A program made the translations under genes and the position numbers. This document shows, piece by piece, positions 1-8,700 of a stretch of 64,000 bases of DNA. Each line of letters begins with the position of its first letter. Position 1 is the first letter of the stretch. The notes beneath the pieces are model-generated. The model was not told the DNA's origin and did not search any database. It worked only from the letters and a program-made list of their open reading frames with translations. Location: contig OY761554.1 of NCBI GenBank assembly GCA_963664655.2, forward strand, positions 3,658,001-3,722,000. The letters run 5' to 3'. Origin of the DNA: Desulfospira sp963664655. GTDB lineage: Bacteria; Desulfobacterota; Desulfobacteria; Desulfobacterales; Desulfobacteraceae.

Positions 1-2
1 AA

Positions 3-1286
3 GGAGATGCTCCGGTACTGATGACCGGGATGGACGGTCTGAAGCAGATTGTACTGGGCAATGTAAAAATCCCCAGCGAACATACCGACCATATCGTGCC
101 TTTTCTTGAGCAACTGCAAAGAAACTACGGAACCCCCATTGCCTGTGTCCATGACATGGGAACCGGTATCTGTAAAGCAGTGTCCCTGGTTTTTCCCGGT
201 ACCCGGGACTTTGTCTGTCATTTTCATTTTCTGCGGGATGCCGGAAAGGATCTGCTCGAACCCTCTTACGGTCAATTGAGGAAAGCCCTGCAAAAACATG
301 CCGCCACCACCAGGCTGGGTGAAATTATACGTGACCTTCACCAGCGGGTTGATAACCATGCGCTTGATGCGGGGCACCTGACAGATGCCATCACAAAAGG
401 CCATGGGTTAGAAAACATGAATCAGGCATCTTCGGCTTCGATCTATTCTCTGTGCCAGTGGTGCCTGCAGGGTAAAAAAGAAGGCAACGGATATGGGTTC
501 CCGTTTGATCGACCGCTTCTGGCCTTTGCCCGCAGAATTGCGCAGCTGAAAGACTCACTGCCATCCATGCAAGAAAAGGCCTCTCGGGACCGAGTCGGAA
601 AACGGTTATTTGGCAAGCTCGATAACCTGACCAAAAATCTCTGTAATGATCCGGATTTCATCCGGTCTATTGATGATCTTGAATGGCGGACCCTGCTTTT
701 TGATGACCTCCGAAAAAAAATGCGTATTGCAGATCCTTCCGGGCGGAATGGCTTGAATGATGATGGATCGAACAAATCCATAAACAGTATCCAAAAAGCC
801 GTAGGCCGATTCCGTTCGAAACTTGATAAAAACGCCAATTACAAAAGAGATCTGCTTTGCCAAAAGTTAGCTAAACAGATCGATAAATACGATGAACGAC
901 TGTTTGCAGATCCCATTGAGGTCGACACTCCGTCCGGAAAAATAACCATCTATCCCCAGCGCACCAATAACCTGCTGGAACAATTTTTTCGGGGTCTGCG
1001 CCGTGATCATCGGCGAAAAACCGGTAACAACTCAATGCGGCGGGTTTTGCATGCAATGCTGGCTGACACGCCCCTGATAAAAAATTTGGAAAATCCTGAG
1101 TATATGCACTTGCTTCTGAATGGGAAGAAAAATCTTGAAGAACTGTTCACGGACCTGGAAATCAACGGATATGAACCTATTCCTTCAATTTCTCATACCG
1201 ACCGGGTACTGCCGGGCTTTAGGAAATTGATAATAATGGATAACCTGCCGGAAAAAATTCAACTGGTATTGGAGAAATGTTCATGA
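3..1286 (+). CDS. Transposase, MULE/DDE-like, 5' end outside window
   Basis: The reading frame is open to the left edge (in-frame residues GDAPVL precede the first Met at 21), so the gene is cut by the window and its N-terminus is not visible. Residues around 40-75 read CVHDMGTGICKAV then CHFHFLRDAGKDL. A conserved Asp followed by a C-x-FHF segment is the usual pattern of MULE-type DDE transposases. The C-terminal third is basic (FFRGLRRDHRRK), as expected for DNA binding. It ends about 35 bp before the broken 5' end of an Rhs gene, which fits an insertion sequence sitting inside that gene. The IS family cannot be named without a search, and no terminal inverted repeat was identified with confidence. 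Confidence 0.7.
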   Translation, partial: GDAPVLMTGMDGLKQIVLGNVKIPSEHTDHIVPFLEQLQRNYGTPIACVHDMGTGICKAVSLVFPGTRDFVCHFHFLRDAGKDLLEPSYGQLRKALQKHAATTRLGEIIRDLHQRVDNHALDAGHLTDAITKGHGLENMNQASSASIYSLCQWCLQGKKEGNGYGFPFDRPLLAFARRIAQLKDSLPSMQEKASRDRVGKRLFGKLDNLTKNLCNDPDFIRSIDDLEWRTLLFDDLRKKMRIADPSGRNGLNDDGSNKSINSIQKAVGRFRSKLDKNANYKRDLLCQKLAKQIDKYDERLFADPIEVDTPSGKITIYPQRTNNLLEQFFRGLRRDHRRKTGNNSMRRVLHAMLADTPLIKNLENPEYMHLLLNGKKNLEELFTDLEINGYEPIPSISHTDRVLPGFRKLIIMDNLPEKIQLVLEKCS

Positions 1287-1320
1287 TTTTACAAAATCCA
1301 ACTGAATTTTGTGGTCATAG

Positions 1321-3825
1321 GACGAAACTATTGAAGAAACCTGGACCGATGTTCCTGATTCCTACAGGACAAACTTTACCATTCAGCACCAGGGCATAGA
1401 TATCCTTTTATATACGGACGAGACCTATGGCAAACGGCTCAGCCTGTTTTATAACGCCTCTGTCCAGCCGGTTCTCACCAGGGACGGAACAGTGCTTGCC
1501 ACCGGAACGGCTGCCACGGTAGACACCAGCGTGGATATCACCATCATTGCGGATCACCCCTATGCGTCTTCAAGCGGTACTTACCAGGACCAGACCCGGA
1601 CCTTCAGCATACGGGCCGGCGGCAGCTACAATATCGTCAACGGCTGGGCCGAGACCACCCGGGGAATGATTGAACAGCACCGTAAATTACTCAACCGGTA
1701 TAAAGCTGACGGGGTGACTGACGATTCAGAAGAAGTTCTGGGAGAAACCCTGGCCATGATGGGATTTGCCTGGCTGGCCCAGGTTCAGATGTCGGACAAA
1801 TTGATGGATGCCATGCTCAGGACACACACGACCCATCACCATGTCCTTGGCGTCTGCGGCCAGAACCAAAGCCCCTATATTGACCTTCCCATGGGGGCCG
1901 TCAGTTCGCTCAGCCTTGAAAGTGATACCCAGGCAAGGACAGCCTCGTTTTTTGCATCAAGCGGTCGGTCCAGTGCCATGGAATGGGGGGTAATCGAACA
2001 ATTTCAGCCCAACTCCGCGGTCTGTACGGTCAAGCTTTTGGACTTGGCCAACGAAGGGGGCAGCAAAATATTTGAAGCCACCTCCTCCAACTGGAGCACC
2101 ATAGAGACCCAGCTTGAAGCTAACGGGTACAGTACAAATGAGATTGCCAATGTTGAGGCATATGTCAATGCCGGGTACAATGTCATTGTTCCCCATAACG
2201 GCGATCTGACCCAGGGAGACTGGCAGGGCATAGGGTTCCTGGCCGTGTCATCGGACAGCAGTTCCATCGGCCACATTATCTCAGGAAGATTGAGCGGAGG
2301 GTTCGCGGATACGGTCTTTGATGCGGATTCCGGAACAACCGCTTCAACCGCAGACCAGGGCTCAAGCTCGGTCACCAATGATGTATCCGATGAACCCATA
2401 GATCTTGTGACCGGGGATCACCTGTATGACCATTCGGACCTCACCCTTGGCAACGGCGCCCAGCCCTTTGCCATGGCCTTTGCCCGGTCCTACAACTCTT
2501 CCGGGCGTTTGACGGATTCAGGCCTGGGGCTTGGTTGGACACACAAATACGCGGTTAATGCGACAGAAGACAACGATGGGTTTTTAGGACTTGGGGAGCG
2601 CAGTGCCCTTGAGGCAGTGGCAGCCATGGTTGAAATTTACGTGACCATGGACCTGCTCACACAAAACCGCGACCTTGACACCCTGGTCATCACCGCCATA
2701 GGCCACCGCTGGTTCATGGACCAACTCATTGACAACGTGGTGTCGGTAAACATCCCCGGCAGTACCAAACGGTTTGTCAAACTGGCTGACGGCAGCTTTA
2801 ATCCCCCGCCCGGCGACGGCTCCGCCCTGACTCTCGAAACGGACGGCACCTACCTTGTCCGAACTAAACACGGTGTTGAGCTTGATTTTAATACCGACGG
2901 CAGGATGACAGCCTGGACAGACGCCAACGGCAATGCCCTGACCCTTGCTTATAACACAGGTGGGTCTCTTCAAACCATCTCCAACGGCATGGGAAAAATC
3001 CTGACTCTTTCCTATTCCAATGACCGAATCAGCCAGGTCTCTGACGGAACGGGAAGAAGCGTGTCTTACTCCTATGATACCGACGGCAACCTGACCCAGG
3101 TGACCGATACAGAAGGCAACAGCACGGTTTTTGAATACGATGAGCCGGGCCGGTTGACTCAAATCTTTTTCCCGGACAATCCTACAAATCCCTTTGTCAC
3201 CAATACTTTTGACGCCAACGATAAGGTCATAACTCAGACCGATGCCAACGGCCGGATCTGGCAGTATTACATATCCGGATACCGGACCGAAGAAGTCAAT
3301 CCTCTGGGTCAGGGCAACACAGCCTATTATAATAAAAACGGTGATGCCGTCCGCCGAATTGATCCTCTGGATAATGAGAGTGCCATGGAATATGACGGTC
3401 ATAAGCGGCTGGTCAAAGAGACCAAACCCGAAGGCAATTACACCGAATACGTCTATGATGACCTTCATAATCCGGTCACCGTTACCCAGTATCCCAAATC
3501 CGGGTCAACACTCAGCACCATTGTCAACGAATTTACCTATGACGCTACCTTCAGTAAAGTCCTGACCACCACCGATCCTTTGGGACGCGTAACCACCTTT
3601 GCATATGACGGCAACGGCAACCTGACCCGGATGGAACAGCCCGAAGTGGACGGGCAGACCCCGGTAACCCTGATGGCATACAATGCCCGGGGCCAGGTTG
3701 TGACAAAAACAGATCCCGAAGGCCGCATCACCCGATATACTTATGACGGAACCACCGGGGATCTTTTGTCTGTGGTCACGGACGATACAATTCGGGGCAT
3801 ACAATTCGGGGGACACTTTACTTAA
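1321..3825 (+). CDS. RHS/YD-repeat protein, broken at both ends
   Basis: This is a large cell-surface or toxin-type Rhs protein fragment. The frame opens directly after a TAG at 1318-1320 and reads convincingly as protein (DETIEETWTDVPDSYRTNF) well before the first possible start, a GTG at 1492, so the true N-terminus is missing. The first half is a conserved non-repeat region. Near residue 360 the DUF6531-like entry appears (DLVTGDHLYDHSDL, FARSYNSSG), followed by YD repeats such as YSYDTDGNLTQVTD and FAYDGNGNLTRM. No signal peptide, Rhs core end motif (PxxxxDPxG) or toxin tip is present. The last residues (IQFGGHFT) are encoded by the palindromic repeat at 3803, so the C-terminal part is lost too. 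It is almost certainly non-functional. Confidence 0.75.
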   Translation, partial: DETIEETWTDVPDSYRTNFTIQHQGIDILLYTDETYGKRLSLFYNASVQPVLTRDGTVLATGTAATVDTSVDITIIADHPYASSSGTYQDQTRTFSIRAGGSYNIVNGWAETTRGMIEQHRKLLNRYKADGVTDDSEEVLGETLAMMGFAWLAQVQMSDKLMDAMLRTHTTHHHVLGVCGQNQSPYIDLPMGAVSSLSLESDTQARTASFFASSGRSSAMEWGVIEQFQPNSAVCTVKLLDLANEGGSKIFEATSSNWSTIETQLEANGYSTNEIANVEAYVNAGYNVIVPHNGDLTQGDWQGIGFLAVSSDSSSIGHIISGRLSGGFADTVFDADSGTTASTADQGSSSVTNDVSDEPIDLVTGDHLYDHSDLTLGNGAQPFAMAFARSYNSSGRLTDSGLGLGWTHKYAVNATEDNDGFLGLGERSALEAVAAMVEIYVTMDLLTQNRDLDTLVITAIGHRWFMDQLIDNVVSVNIPGSTKRFVKLADGSFNPPPGDGSALTLETDGTYLVRTKHGVELDFNTDGRMTAWTDANGNALTLAYNTGGSLQTISNGMGKILTLSYSNDRISQVSDGTGRSVSYSYDTDGNLTQVTDTEGNSTVFEYDEPGRLTQIFFPDNPTNPFVTNTFDANDKVITQTDANGRIWQYYISGYRTEEVNPLGQGNTAYYNKNGDAVRRIDPLDNESAMEYDGHKRLVKETKPEGNYTEYVYDDLHNPVTVTQYPKSGSTLSTIVNEFTYDATFSKVLTTTDPLGRVTTFAYDGNGNLTRMEQPEVDGQTPVTLMAYNARGQVVTKTDPEGRITRYTYDGTTGDLLSVVTDDTIRGIQFGGHFT

Positions 3826-3906
3826 TTGCTCGCAATTAAGTAAAGTGTCCCCCGAATTACGAAGTAAAGTGTCCCCCGAATTACGGGAAGTGTCCCCCGA
3901 ATTACG
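3803..3906. repeat. GTGTCCCCCGAATT palindrome, copy 1
   Basis: Two perfect 26-bp arms (3803-3828 and 3833-3858) are separated by CTCG. Two further shorter direct copies of AAGTGTCCCCCGAATTACG follow to about 3906. The same 26-bp arms recur at 5013-5068. The element terminates the Rhs frame. REP-like palindromes of this form are often associated with REP-associated tyrosine transposases (general knowledge), but no such transposase is in the window. Confidence 0.85.
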
Positions 3907-4005
3907 GATTTTAAATTTTCCGGCCGTACCCCTGGTGAAAATTGCCGGTTACACACGATTGCCGAAGGTACACGGCTTTTTGCAATTTTGAAATTTACCT
4001 CATGC

Positions 4006-4044
4006 CAAAAAGAACCGGGATCTTCCTGCTTCTGGAAAATCCCG
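4006..4044 (-). terminator. Rho-independent terminator of the PEP-CTERM gene
   Basis: On the minus strand a stem CGGGAT/ATCCCG (4016-4044 including loop), extended by a CC/GG pairing, is followed by TTCTTTTT. It lies about 50 bp past the stop of the gene ending at 4094. Confidence 0.6.
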
Positions 4045-4093
4045 ACCTTTTTTGAACAATCAAAAGATTGAATAAATTTCTTGTTTTTGACGA

Positions 4094-4804
4094 TTATCCC
4101 AGTTCATGGGATTTTCGTGCAGCCAGGCTGGTGCCCAGCAGCCCCAATCCGAGCAGAATAAAGGTGGAGGGGACCGGAACCGGAGATGACGCGACCGACC
4201 CGAACTCAATGTTGTCAATGCCGGCCAGACCATCTCCGCCATTGAGGTCCTGCAGTGTCAGGGAACTGACTTTTTTATCAAAAATAAAGGCGACAAATCT
4301 TCCTTCATAGCCGGAAGAACCGGCGCTGGTAATTTCTATTGTTTCAGACGTTCCGTCTGCATAAGAGACCGTTATGTCTGTGGCAAAGGTATCCATCAGA
4401 TAAAAGGCGAAATAGTTAATTCCGGAATCAAATGAAAAAATATAATCATAATCCTCATAAAGCAACGAGGCATATCGGCCAAGGGGATTGGAGCCCCCGA
4501 TGTTATTACAGTTTGAAGTAACCTGTGCATTAGCGTATGAGCTTGGACTGCTGATGGTCAGACCGCCTGAAAGACTCTTGCGAAGAATCATATCGAGTTC
4601 CTTAAAACCGGATTCAAAATCAATGGTGGTGTCCGGTTCTGCAATCCCCAGTTCCGATAACCAGGCATTTCTTGTGCTCTCCATATCTGAATAGTCAACG
4701 TCATAGACTGTTCCGTAAGTGATCGCAACCGATGCTGCCGATGCAACAGAAGTCAGTAGTAGAAACAAAAAGAAAATACCGGTTGAATAAAAAATTTTTT
4801 TCAC
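4094..4804 (-). CDS. PEP-CTERM-type exported protein
   Basis: This 236-aa exported protein has an N-terminal signal peptide (KK, then a Phe/Leu-rich core ending in SVASA around residue 23). Its C-terminal sorting tag starts at VPVPSTFILLGLGLLG and ends in a basic tail (ARKS). That three-part tag (P-rich motif, hydrophobic helix, Arg/Lys end) is the PEP-CTERM signal processed by exosortases; VPVPS is a variant of the usual VPEPS. The central 170 residues contain a beta-rich segment (IDFESGF, NYFAFYLMD, ITVSYADGTSETI) resembling carbohydrate-binding or adhesin-like PEP-CTERM proteins, but no specific family is recognised. The gene lies alone between two copies of the GTGTCCCCCGAATT palindrome, has its own terminator and faces away from the following regulator gene. 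No exosortase is in the window. Confidence 0.8.
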   Translation of the reverse strand: MKKIFYSTGIFFLFLLLTSVASAASVAITYGTVYDVDYSDMESTRNAWLSELGIAEPDTTIDFESGFKELDMILRKSLSGGLTISSPSSYANAQVTSNCNNIGGSNPLGRYASLLYEDYDYIFSFDSGINYFAFYLMDTFATDITVSYADGTSETIEITSAGSSGYEGRFVAFIFDKKVSSLTLQDLNGGDGLAGIDNIEFGSVASSPVPVPSTFILLGLGLLGTSLAARKSHELG

Positions 4805-4873
4805 AATAAAATTCCCTTAATTTAGATTTTTAAAACAACACTATACTGTTAAATTTCAGGAATGATACGAGGC

Positions 4874-4911
4874 GGACAATGTCCATGCCAGGATCTGTTT
4901 TATGGACATTG
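4874..4911 (-). promoter_or_regulatory. Possible sigma-54-like site and 10-bp inverted repeat upstream of the PEP-CTERM gene
   Basis: On the minus strand TGGCAT-N5-TTGT (about 4875-4890) resembles the sigma-54 consensus TGGCAC-N5-TTGC but has GT instead of GC at -12. It overlaps one arm of the inverted repeat CAATGTCCAT (4877-4886) / ATGGACATTG (4902-4911). It lies about 70 bp before the ATG. A sigma-54 activator gene lies next door, but the link is inference. Confidence 0.3.
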
Positions 4912-4995
4912 AGTTCTTATAACTATTCCTAAATCACAAGCATTTTTAAAGCAAAATCACATCGAAAGTCAAGATCCAATGTCATAAAGCTAATA

Positions 4996-5112
4996 ATTCG
5001 GGGGACACTTTTAATTCGGGGGACACTTTACTTAATTGCTCGCAATTAAGTAAAGTGTCCCCCGAATTCCTCCCCCGAATTCCCGAATTCCGAATTAGGT
5101 GTCCCCCGAATA
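4996..5112. repeat. GTGTCCCCCGAATT palindrome, copy 2
   Basis: The same 26-bp arms as copy 1 occur at 5013-5038 and 5043-5068 around CTCG. A partial arm precedes them (4996-5010), and degraded partial copies run on to about 5112. Copies 1 and 2 enclose the PEP-CTERM gene as a 1.2-kb unit. A frame continuous with the downstream regulator passes through this repeat, but that part is unlikely to be real protein. Confidence 0.85.
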
Positions 5113-5264
5113 CAGAGAAACAATCTGCAGATTACGTGCGATTATCCTGTCAATCGTTCCAGGCCGTGTTGACAGAAACCCGGGTTGCTGTTAAAAAGCA
5201 TCCACACTTTGCAGGTTCCATCCGTCATAAAACAGAGTGGCCAAAATCCGTTTTGGGGTTTCAA

Positions 5265-6653
5265 ATGAAAGATATTCTGGTTTTAACCAGTGCGGAAGAT
5301 GAGTACCGTCTGATTTCAAATGCCTTGTCCGATGCCAGCAACATCAGCCGGGCCTTGGATATCCATACGGCGTTTGCCCTGCATACAAAGTCCCCCTTTG
5401 ATCTGATCATGGCCGACATCGAACTGCTGTCAGCCCATCCGGGCATGATGGCGTTCAGTTCGGTCAATCCCTTTGTCCAGTTCATTGTGCTGTGTCCCCG
5501 GTCCGATTCCGGCAAGGCCATTGAAGCGGTAAAATCGGGTGCCGCAGGGTACCTTTTGTCTCCGTTCCGGGAACGGGATGTCCATTTGCTGCTTCCCACC
5601 CTGAACCGGACCCGTTCCAAGGACTTTGAACTTGATTACCTGCGGGACCGGTTCTGGCGAACCGAATGGCTGGACATTATCCGGTCTAAAAATACGGCCA
5701 TGAAAAGGATTTTTGAGAATATCCGGTCTGTTGCCCCCACCATTGCCACTGTCCTGCTGCTGGGGGAGACCGGAACGGGCAAAGGGACCCTGGCCCGGCT
5801 GATTCACTGGCACAGCCACCGCTATGAAAAGCCGTTCATTTCCATTCATTGCGGCGCCATTCCGGACACCCTCATCGAAAGCGAGCTGTTCGGCCATGAA
5901 AAGGGCGCCTTTACCAGTGCTGAACGAAAAAAACCCGGTCGGTTTGAAATGGCAGAGGGCGGCACCCTTTTTCTGGACGAGATCGGCACCATATCGCCAT
6001 CGGCCCAGATCAAGCTTCTCCAGGTGCTCCAGGACGGCACCTTCAGCCGGATCGGGGGTGATGCCGTTCTCAAAGCCGATGTTCGGATCATCGCCGCCAC
6101 CAATTCAGACCTGGAAGAAGCTGTTGGCAAAGGACTGTTTCGAAAAGACCTGTTCTACCGCCTGAACGTGTTTCCCATTGAAATCCCGGCCCTCAAGGAC
6201 CGGCTCGAAGACCTGGAAGACCTGGTGGATGTCTGTTTGAAAAAACTGAACGTCAAGTACGGCAAAAACATTCAAGGGGTTGATCCGTCTGTTCTGGAGG
6301 GATTTTACCACTATGAATGGCCCGGGAACATCCGGGAAATTGAAAACATCCTTGAACGGGCTTATATCCTGGAAACCTCCCCGGTGATAACGTCCGACAA
6401 TCTGCCCATTGAAACCCAGATGCCGGTCTCTCAGGTTATATCGCCACCCGGTGCCGGCCTGACCCTGGCCCAGGCACGCCGCCATGCGGTTGATGCCTGT
6501 GAAATGTCTTACCTGAAACGCCTGCTTGAGCAGACCGGGGGCCGGGTGGACGAGACGGCACTCAAGGCCGGCATTACCCCCCGGCAGCTCAACCGCCTGC
6601 TGACCCGGCACGGGCTGGACAAGAAACAGTTCAAACAGCAAAAGACGCCTTAA
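5265..6653 (+). CDS. Sigma-54-dependent response regulator (NtrC/PrsR-like)
   Basis: This 462-aa transcription activator has a divergent receiver domain (about 1-120; candidate phospho-Asp in LIMADIELL) and a sigma-54 AAA+ domain (about 145-375) with Walker A GETGTGKG, Walker B GGTLFLDEIG and R-finger region RKDLFYRLNVFPI. A C-terminal Fis-type helix-turn-helix is present (DETALKAGITPRQLNRLL). I chose ATG 5265 because the longer frame from 5055 starts inside a palindromic repeat. The sigma-54 contact loop reads GAFTSA instead of GAFTGA, which is unusual. The gene lies between two PEP-CTERM protein genes. In exosortase systems PEP-CTERM genes are known to be controlled by the PrsK/PrsR pair with sigma-54, so a PrsR-like role is plausible but not shown. 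Confidence 0.85.
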   Translation: MKDILVLTSAEDEYRLISNALSDASNISRALDIHTAFALHTKSPFDLIMADIELLSAHPGMMAFSSVNPFVQFIVLCPRSDSGKAIEAVKSGAAGYLLSPFRERDVHLLLPTLNRTRSKDFELDYLRDRFWRTEWLDIIRSKNTAMKRIFENIRSVAPTIATVLLLGETGTGKGTLARLIHWHSHRYEKPFISIHCGAIPDTLIESELFGHEKGAFTSAERKKPGRFEMAEGGTLFLDEIGTISPSAQIKLLQVLQDGTFSRIGGDAVLKADVRIIAATNSDLEEAVGKGLFRKDLFYRLNVFPIEIPALKDRLEDLEDLVDVCLKKLNVKYGKNIQGVDPSVLEGFYHYEWPGNIREIENILERAYILETSPVITSDNLPIETQMPVSQVISPPGAGLTLAQARRHAVDACEMSYLKRLLEQTGGRVDETALKAGITPRQLNRLLTRHGLDKKQFKQQKTP

Positions 6654-6721
6654 GCCCTGTCGCCCGGCCCGGAACAGCCGGCAGGGAACCCGAAAAACCG
6701 CTCCTCCTGCAACCCCCCCCA

Positions 6722-6747
6722 AAAAAAATCCCCATGCCGGGGGATTT
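6722..6747 (-). terminator. Hairpin with minus-strand T-run
   Basis: AAATCCCC (6726-6733) pairs with GGGGATTT (6740-6747). The minus strand continues into eight T's, so it would terminate leftward transcription from the kinase remnant. It may also stabilise the 3' end of the plus-strand regulator mRNA. Confidence 0.5.
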
Positions 6748-6811
6748 ACGCACCACCACAATTAAAATTAATATGACCGGCACACCTGTTGAATAAATAT
6801 TTTCAGGCAGG

Positions 6812-7102
6812 GTGAACCATGCCGAGGAGGCTGACAAATTGTCAGGAGATGCCAATGATGTGGACTGGTGGCAGCGGGCGGAAATATGGTGGCCGGAATG
6901 GAATGCGGCCCTTAACGGTGAAACATCCGGAACAGGCACCTTAACCGTTAAACTCTATTTTGAAGACGGGCAGGGTGGATATCTAAGGGCTGGTGCCGCC
7001 GGAAACGCAGAGGCGGTTTCTGCCGTGCCGCTGCCTTCAAGCCTTCTTTTGCTGGGCATCGGGCTGCTTGGTCTTCGGGGATTCAATAAAAACCGCGTTT
7101 AA
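6812..7102 (+). CDS. Short PEP-CTERM protein, probable remnant
   Basis: This 96-aa frame starts at GTG 6812 behind CAGGCAGG. The C-terminus is a clear PEP-CTERM tag (AVPLPSSLLLLGIGLLGLRG, then a basic end NKNR). There is no signal peptide and an in-frame stop (6794-6796) lies just upstream, so only the last part of a larger secreted protein appears to remain. The rest (VDWWQRAEIWWPEWN, GTGTLTVKLYFEDGQGG) is not recognised. It is probably not exported in this form. Confidence 0.55.
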   Translation: MNHAEEADKLSGDANDVDWWQRAEIWWPEWNAALNGETSGTGTLTVKLYFEDGQGGYLRAGAAGNAEAVSAVPLPSSLLLLGIGLLGLRGFNKNRV

Positions 7103-7283
7103 GAGACAGAAAGAGGCTGTTGCCAATCGCTTCGGCGCGTTTTGCCCGACGGGCATGGGGATACTTCCCTGTCCCTTCCGGGACTGCGCGCCAAAGCGCC
7201 ACCCCCCGCGCAAGTATGTAAGTTCCCCCGCAAAGTCTTAAGCCGTTTATCCTGAACGTTAAGACGCGTGAAAATGGAACGTG

Positions 7284-8050
7284 TCAATGGGATTTCCTGT
7301 CCAGCACGCTTCGGATTAGCTGCGTCAGTTCTTTTAAAGAGACTGGTTTGGCGGCAATCGCACTCACACCAAACTTTTTCAGTTTATTTGCTGTGGAGAT
7401 ATCGTTATATCCGCTGCACAATATAATGGGGATTTCAGGTCTGATTCGTTTTAACTCCAGGGTAAAGGCGTCACCTTTCATGTTTGGCATGGTCATGTCC
7501 GTGATAACCAGATCAAACTTATCCGGTTCTGACTTAAAAAGCATCAGCGCTTCCAGGGGGTCTGTCCGGGCAACAACGTTGTGGCCAATCATTTCCAGCC
7601 CTTGTTTAAAAAGCTCTGTGACAGGCCTGTAATCGTCCACAAAAGGATATGTTCATGGCCTTCTACAGGTTGGGCTAACGTGCTTTTCTGAGCGGTGTGC
7701 CCTTCTTTTGAAACCGGAAGATAAACGGTAACGATGGTTCCCTGTCCCGGCTGGCTTTGGATCAGAATTGTTCCGTTATATCCCTTTATGATACCGTAAA
7801 CAATGGATAGCCCCAGGCCGGTTCCTTTTCCGACGGGTTTTGTTGTGAAATAGGGATCAAAAACACGTTTCAAATTTTCAGGTAAAATTCCTGTTCCATT
7901 ATCTTCAAAGGACAATTCTGCATAGCTCCCCGGGCCAATCCCATCCGGGATGAACGCGGAATCCTCAGAAAAATAAACGTCCCTGGCATTGATCTTAAGA
8001 ATTCCACACTCATTTTCCATGGCATGCAACGCATTGGTGCACAGGTTCAC
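7284..8050 (-). pseudogene. Hybrid histidine kinase remnant (HATPase + receiver), frameshifted
   Basis: The minus strand encodes an N box (VNLCTNALHAM), a G1 box (FEDNGTGI), an F box (FDPYFTTKP) and a G2 box (GKGTGLGLSIVYG) of a histidine kinase ATPase domain. It runs on to GHEHIL and then shifts frame. In the other frame DDYRPVTELFKQGLEMIGH starts a normal receiver domain with DLVITDMTMPNMKGD and the conserved KP. Adding one T to the TTTT run near 7643-7646 would restore HILFVDDYRP. The sensor, HisKA and phospho-His regions are absent: the frame upstream of 8050 decays into non-kinase sequence. Both the frameshift and the 5' loss mark it as dead. A sequencing error could explain the frameshift but not the missing half. 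Confidence 0.75.
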
Positions 8051-8124
8051 ATAGATGTAGGGAGACCCGAGAAAAGGAAACCGCAGACCAGAGGGGTAAC
8101 CCTGAGAATTTAGAATACCGAATT

Positions 8125-8252
8125 TACAAGCCTGTTTTTATAAGAAAGTCTCACTGACAAGCTGAAAAGACTTTCATTTTTCGTTGTGGGCGGTGCTTGG
8201 TTGGATAACCAAAGCGGCCCGGTTTCTGCCCTTTAGGGTATGGCCGTTATAT
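8125..8252 (-). repeat. Hairpin-rich dispersed element, copy 1
   Basis: Read on the minus strand it gives GGCCATACCCTAAAGGGCAG, then a CTTGGTT/AACCAAG stem, then a distal stem GAAAGTCT/AGACTTTC. The same order is found at 9046-9155 and twice at 20241-20446. It lies just upstream of the truncated kinase remnant. Confidence 0.75.
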
Positions 8253-8255
8253 GAA

Positions 8256-8700
8256 CTTTCCGAATAAAATTTCAGTTCGCAGCGCTGAAACTCTGTGCCC
8301 CTCTGTGGTTAAATATAAAGATTGGGCGAAGCCCACTCTTTATAAAACCAGGGGGGGGTAAAGAAGAATAATTCAACCCCTTCGGGATTTCATATTTTTG
8401 AACCACAGAGGGCACCGAGGTTTGGCTTTCACCAAACACCACAGAGGGGCTTCGACTCCTTGCTTTCTTGTCTCCAGTTTCTTGATTATACATTTTAAAT
8501 TCACCAGCAGGGAACACATATTTGGGTTGCGGCTCTGCCGCGCTGTGCCTCTCTGTGATTTAAAACCAGAAATTCCGAAGGGATTGAGTTCTTCTTCAAC
8601 CTCCCGGTTTGTAACATTGTGGGCTTGGCCCCCCCCCTGTTTCAGTTAACCACAGAAGAAACACCAAGGAACACTTTAGTTTCAGTGCTGCGCACTGAAA
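8256..8700. repeat. Non-coding region with repeated AACCACAGAG motifs
   Basis: Five imperfect copies of AACCACAGAG or its complement occur, near 8300, 8400, 8443, 8548 and 8648, in alternating orientation and interleaved with short hairpins (for example GGGCGAAGCCC). No convincing gene is seen from 8051 to 9178: the open frames here are short and lack codon structure. The remainder (8700-9045) shows nothing I can name. Confidence 0.6.

Noticed and set aside
2584..3468. 294-codon minus-strand frame
   Set aside because: It is antisense to the YD-repeat region of Rhs; Rhs codon use and repeats are convincing on the plus strand.
5055..5264. Longer N-terminus of the sigma-54 activator
   Set aside because: The first codons fall inside the GTGTCCCCCGAATT palindrome; receiver homology begins at ATG 5265.
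6779..6792. Sigma-54 promoter before the short PEP-CTERM gene
   Set aside because: GGCAC-N5-TTGA lacks the GC at -12 and lies only 20 bp from the start codon, leaving almost no leader.
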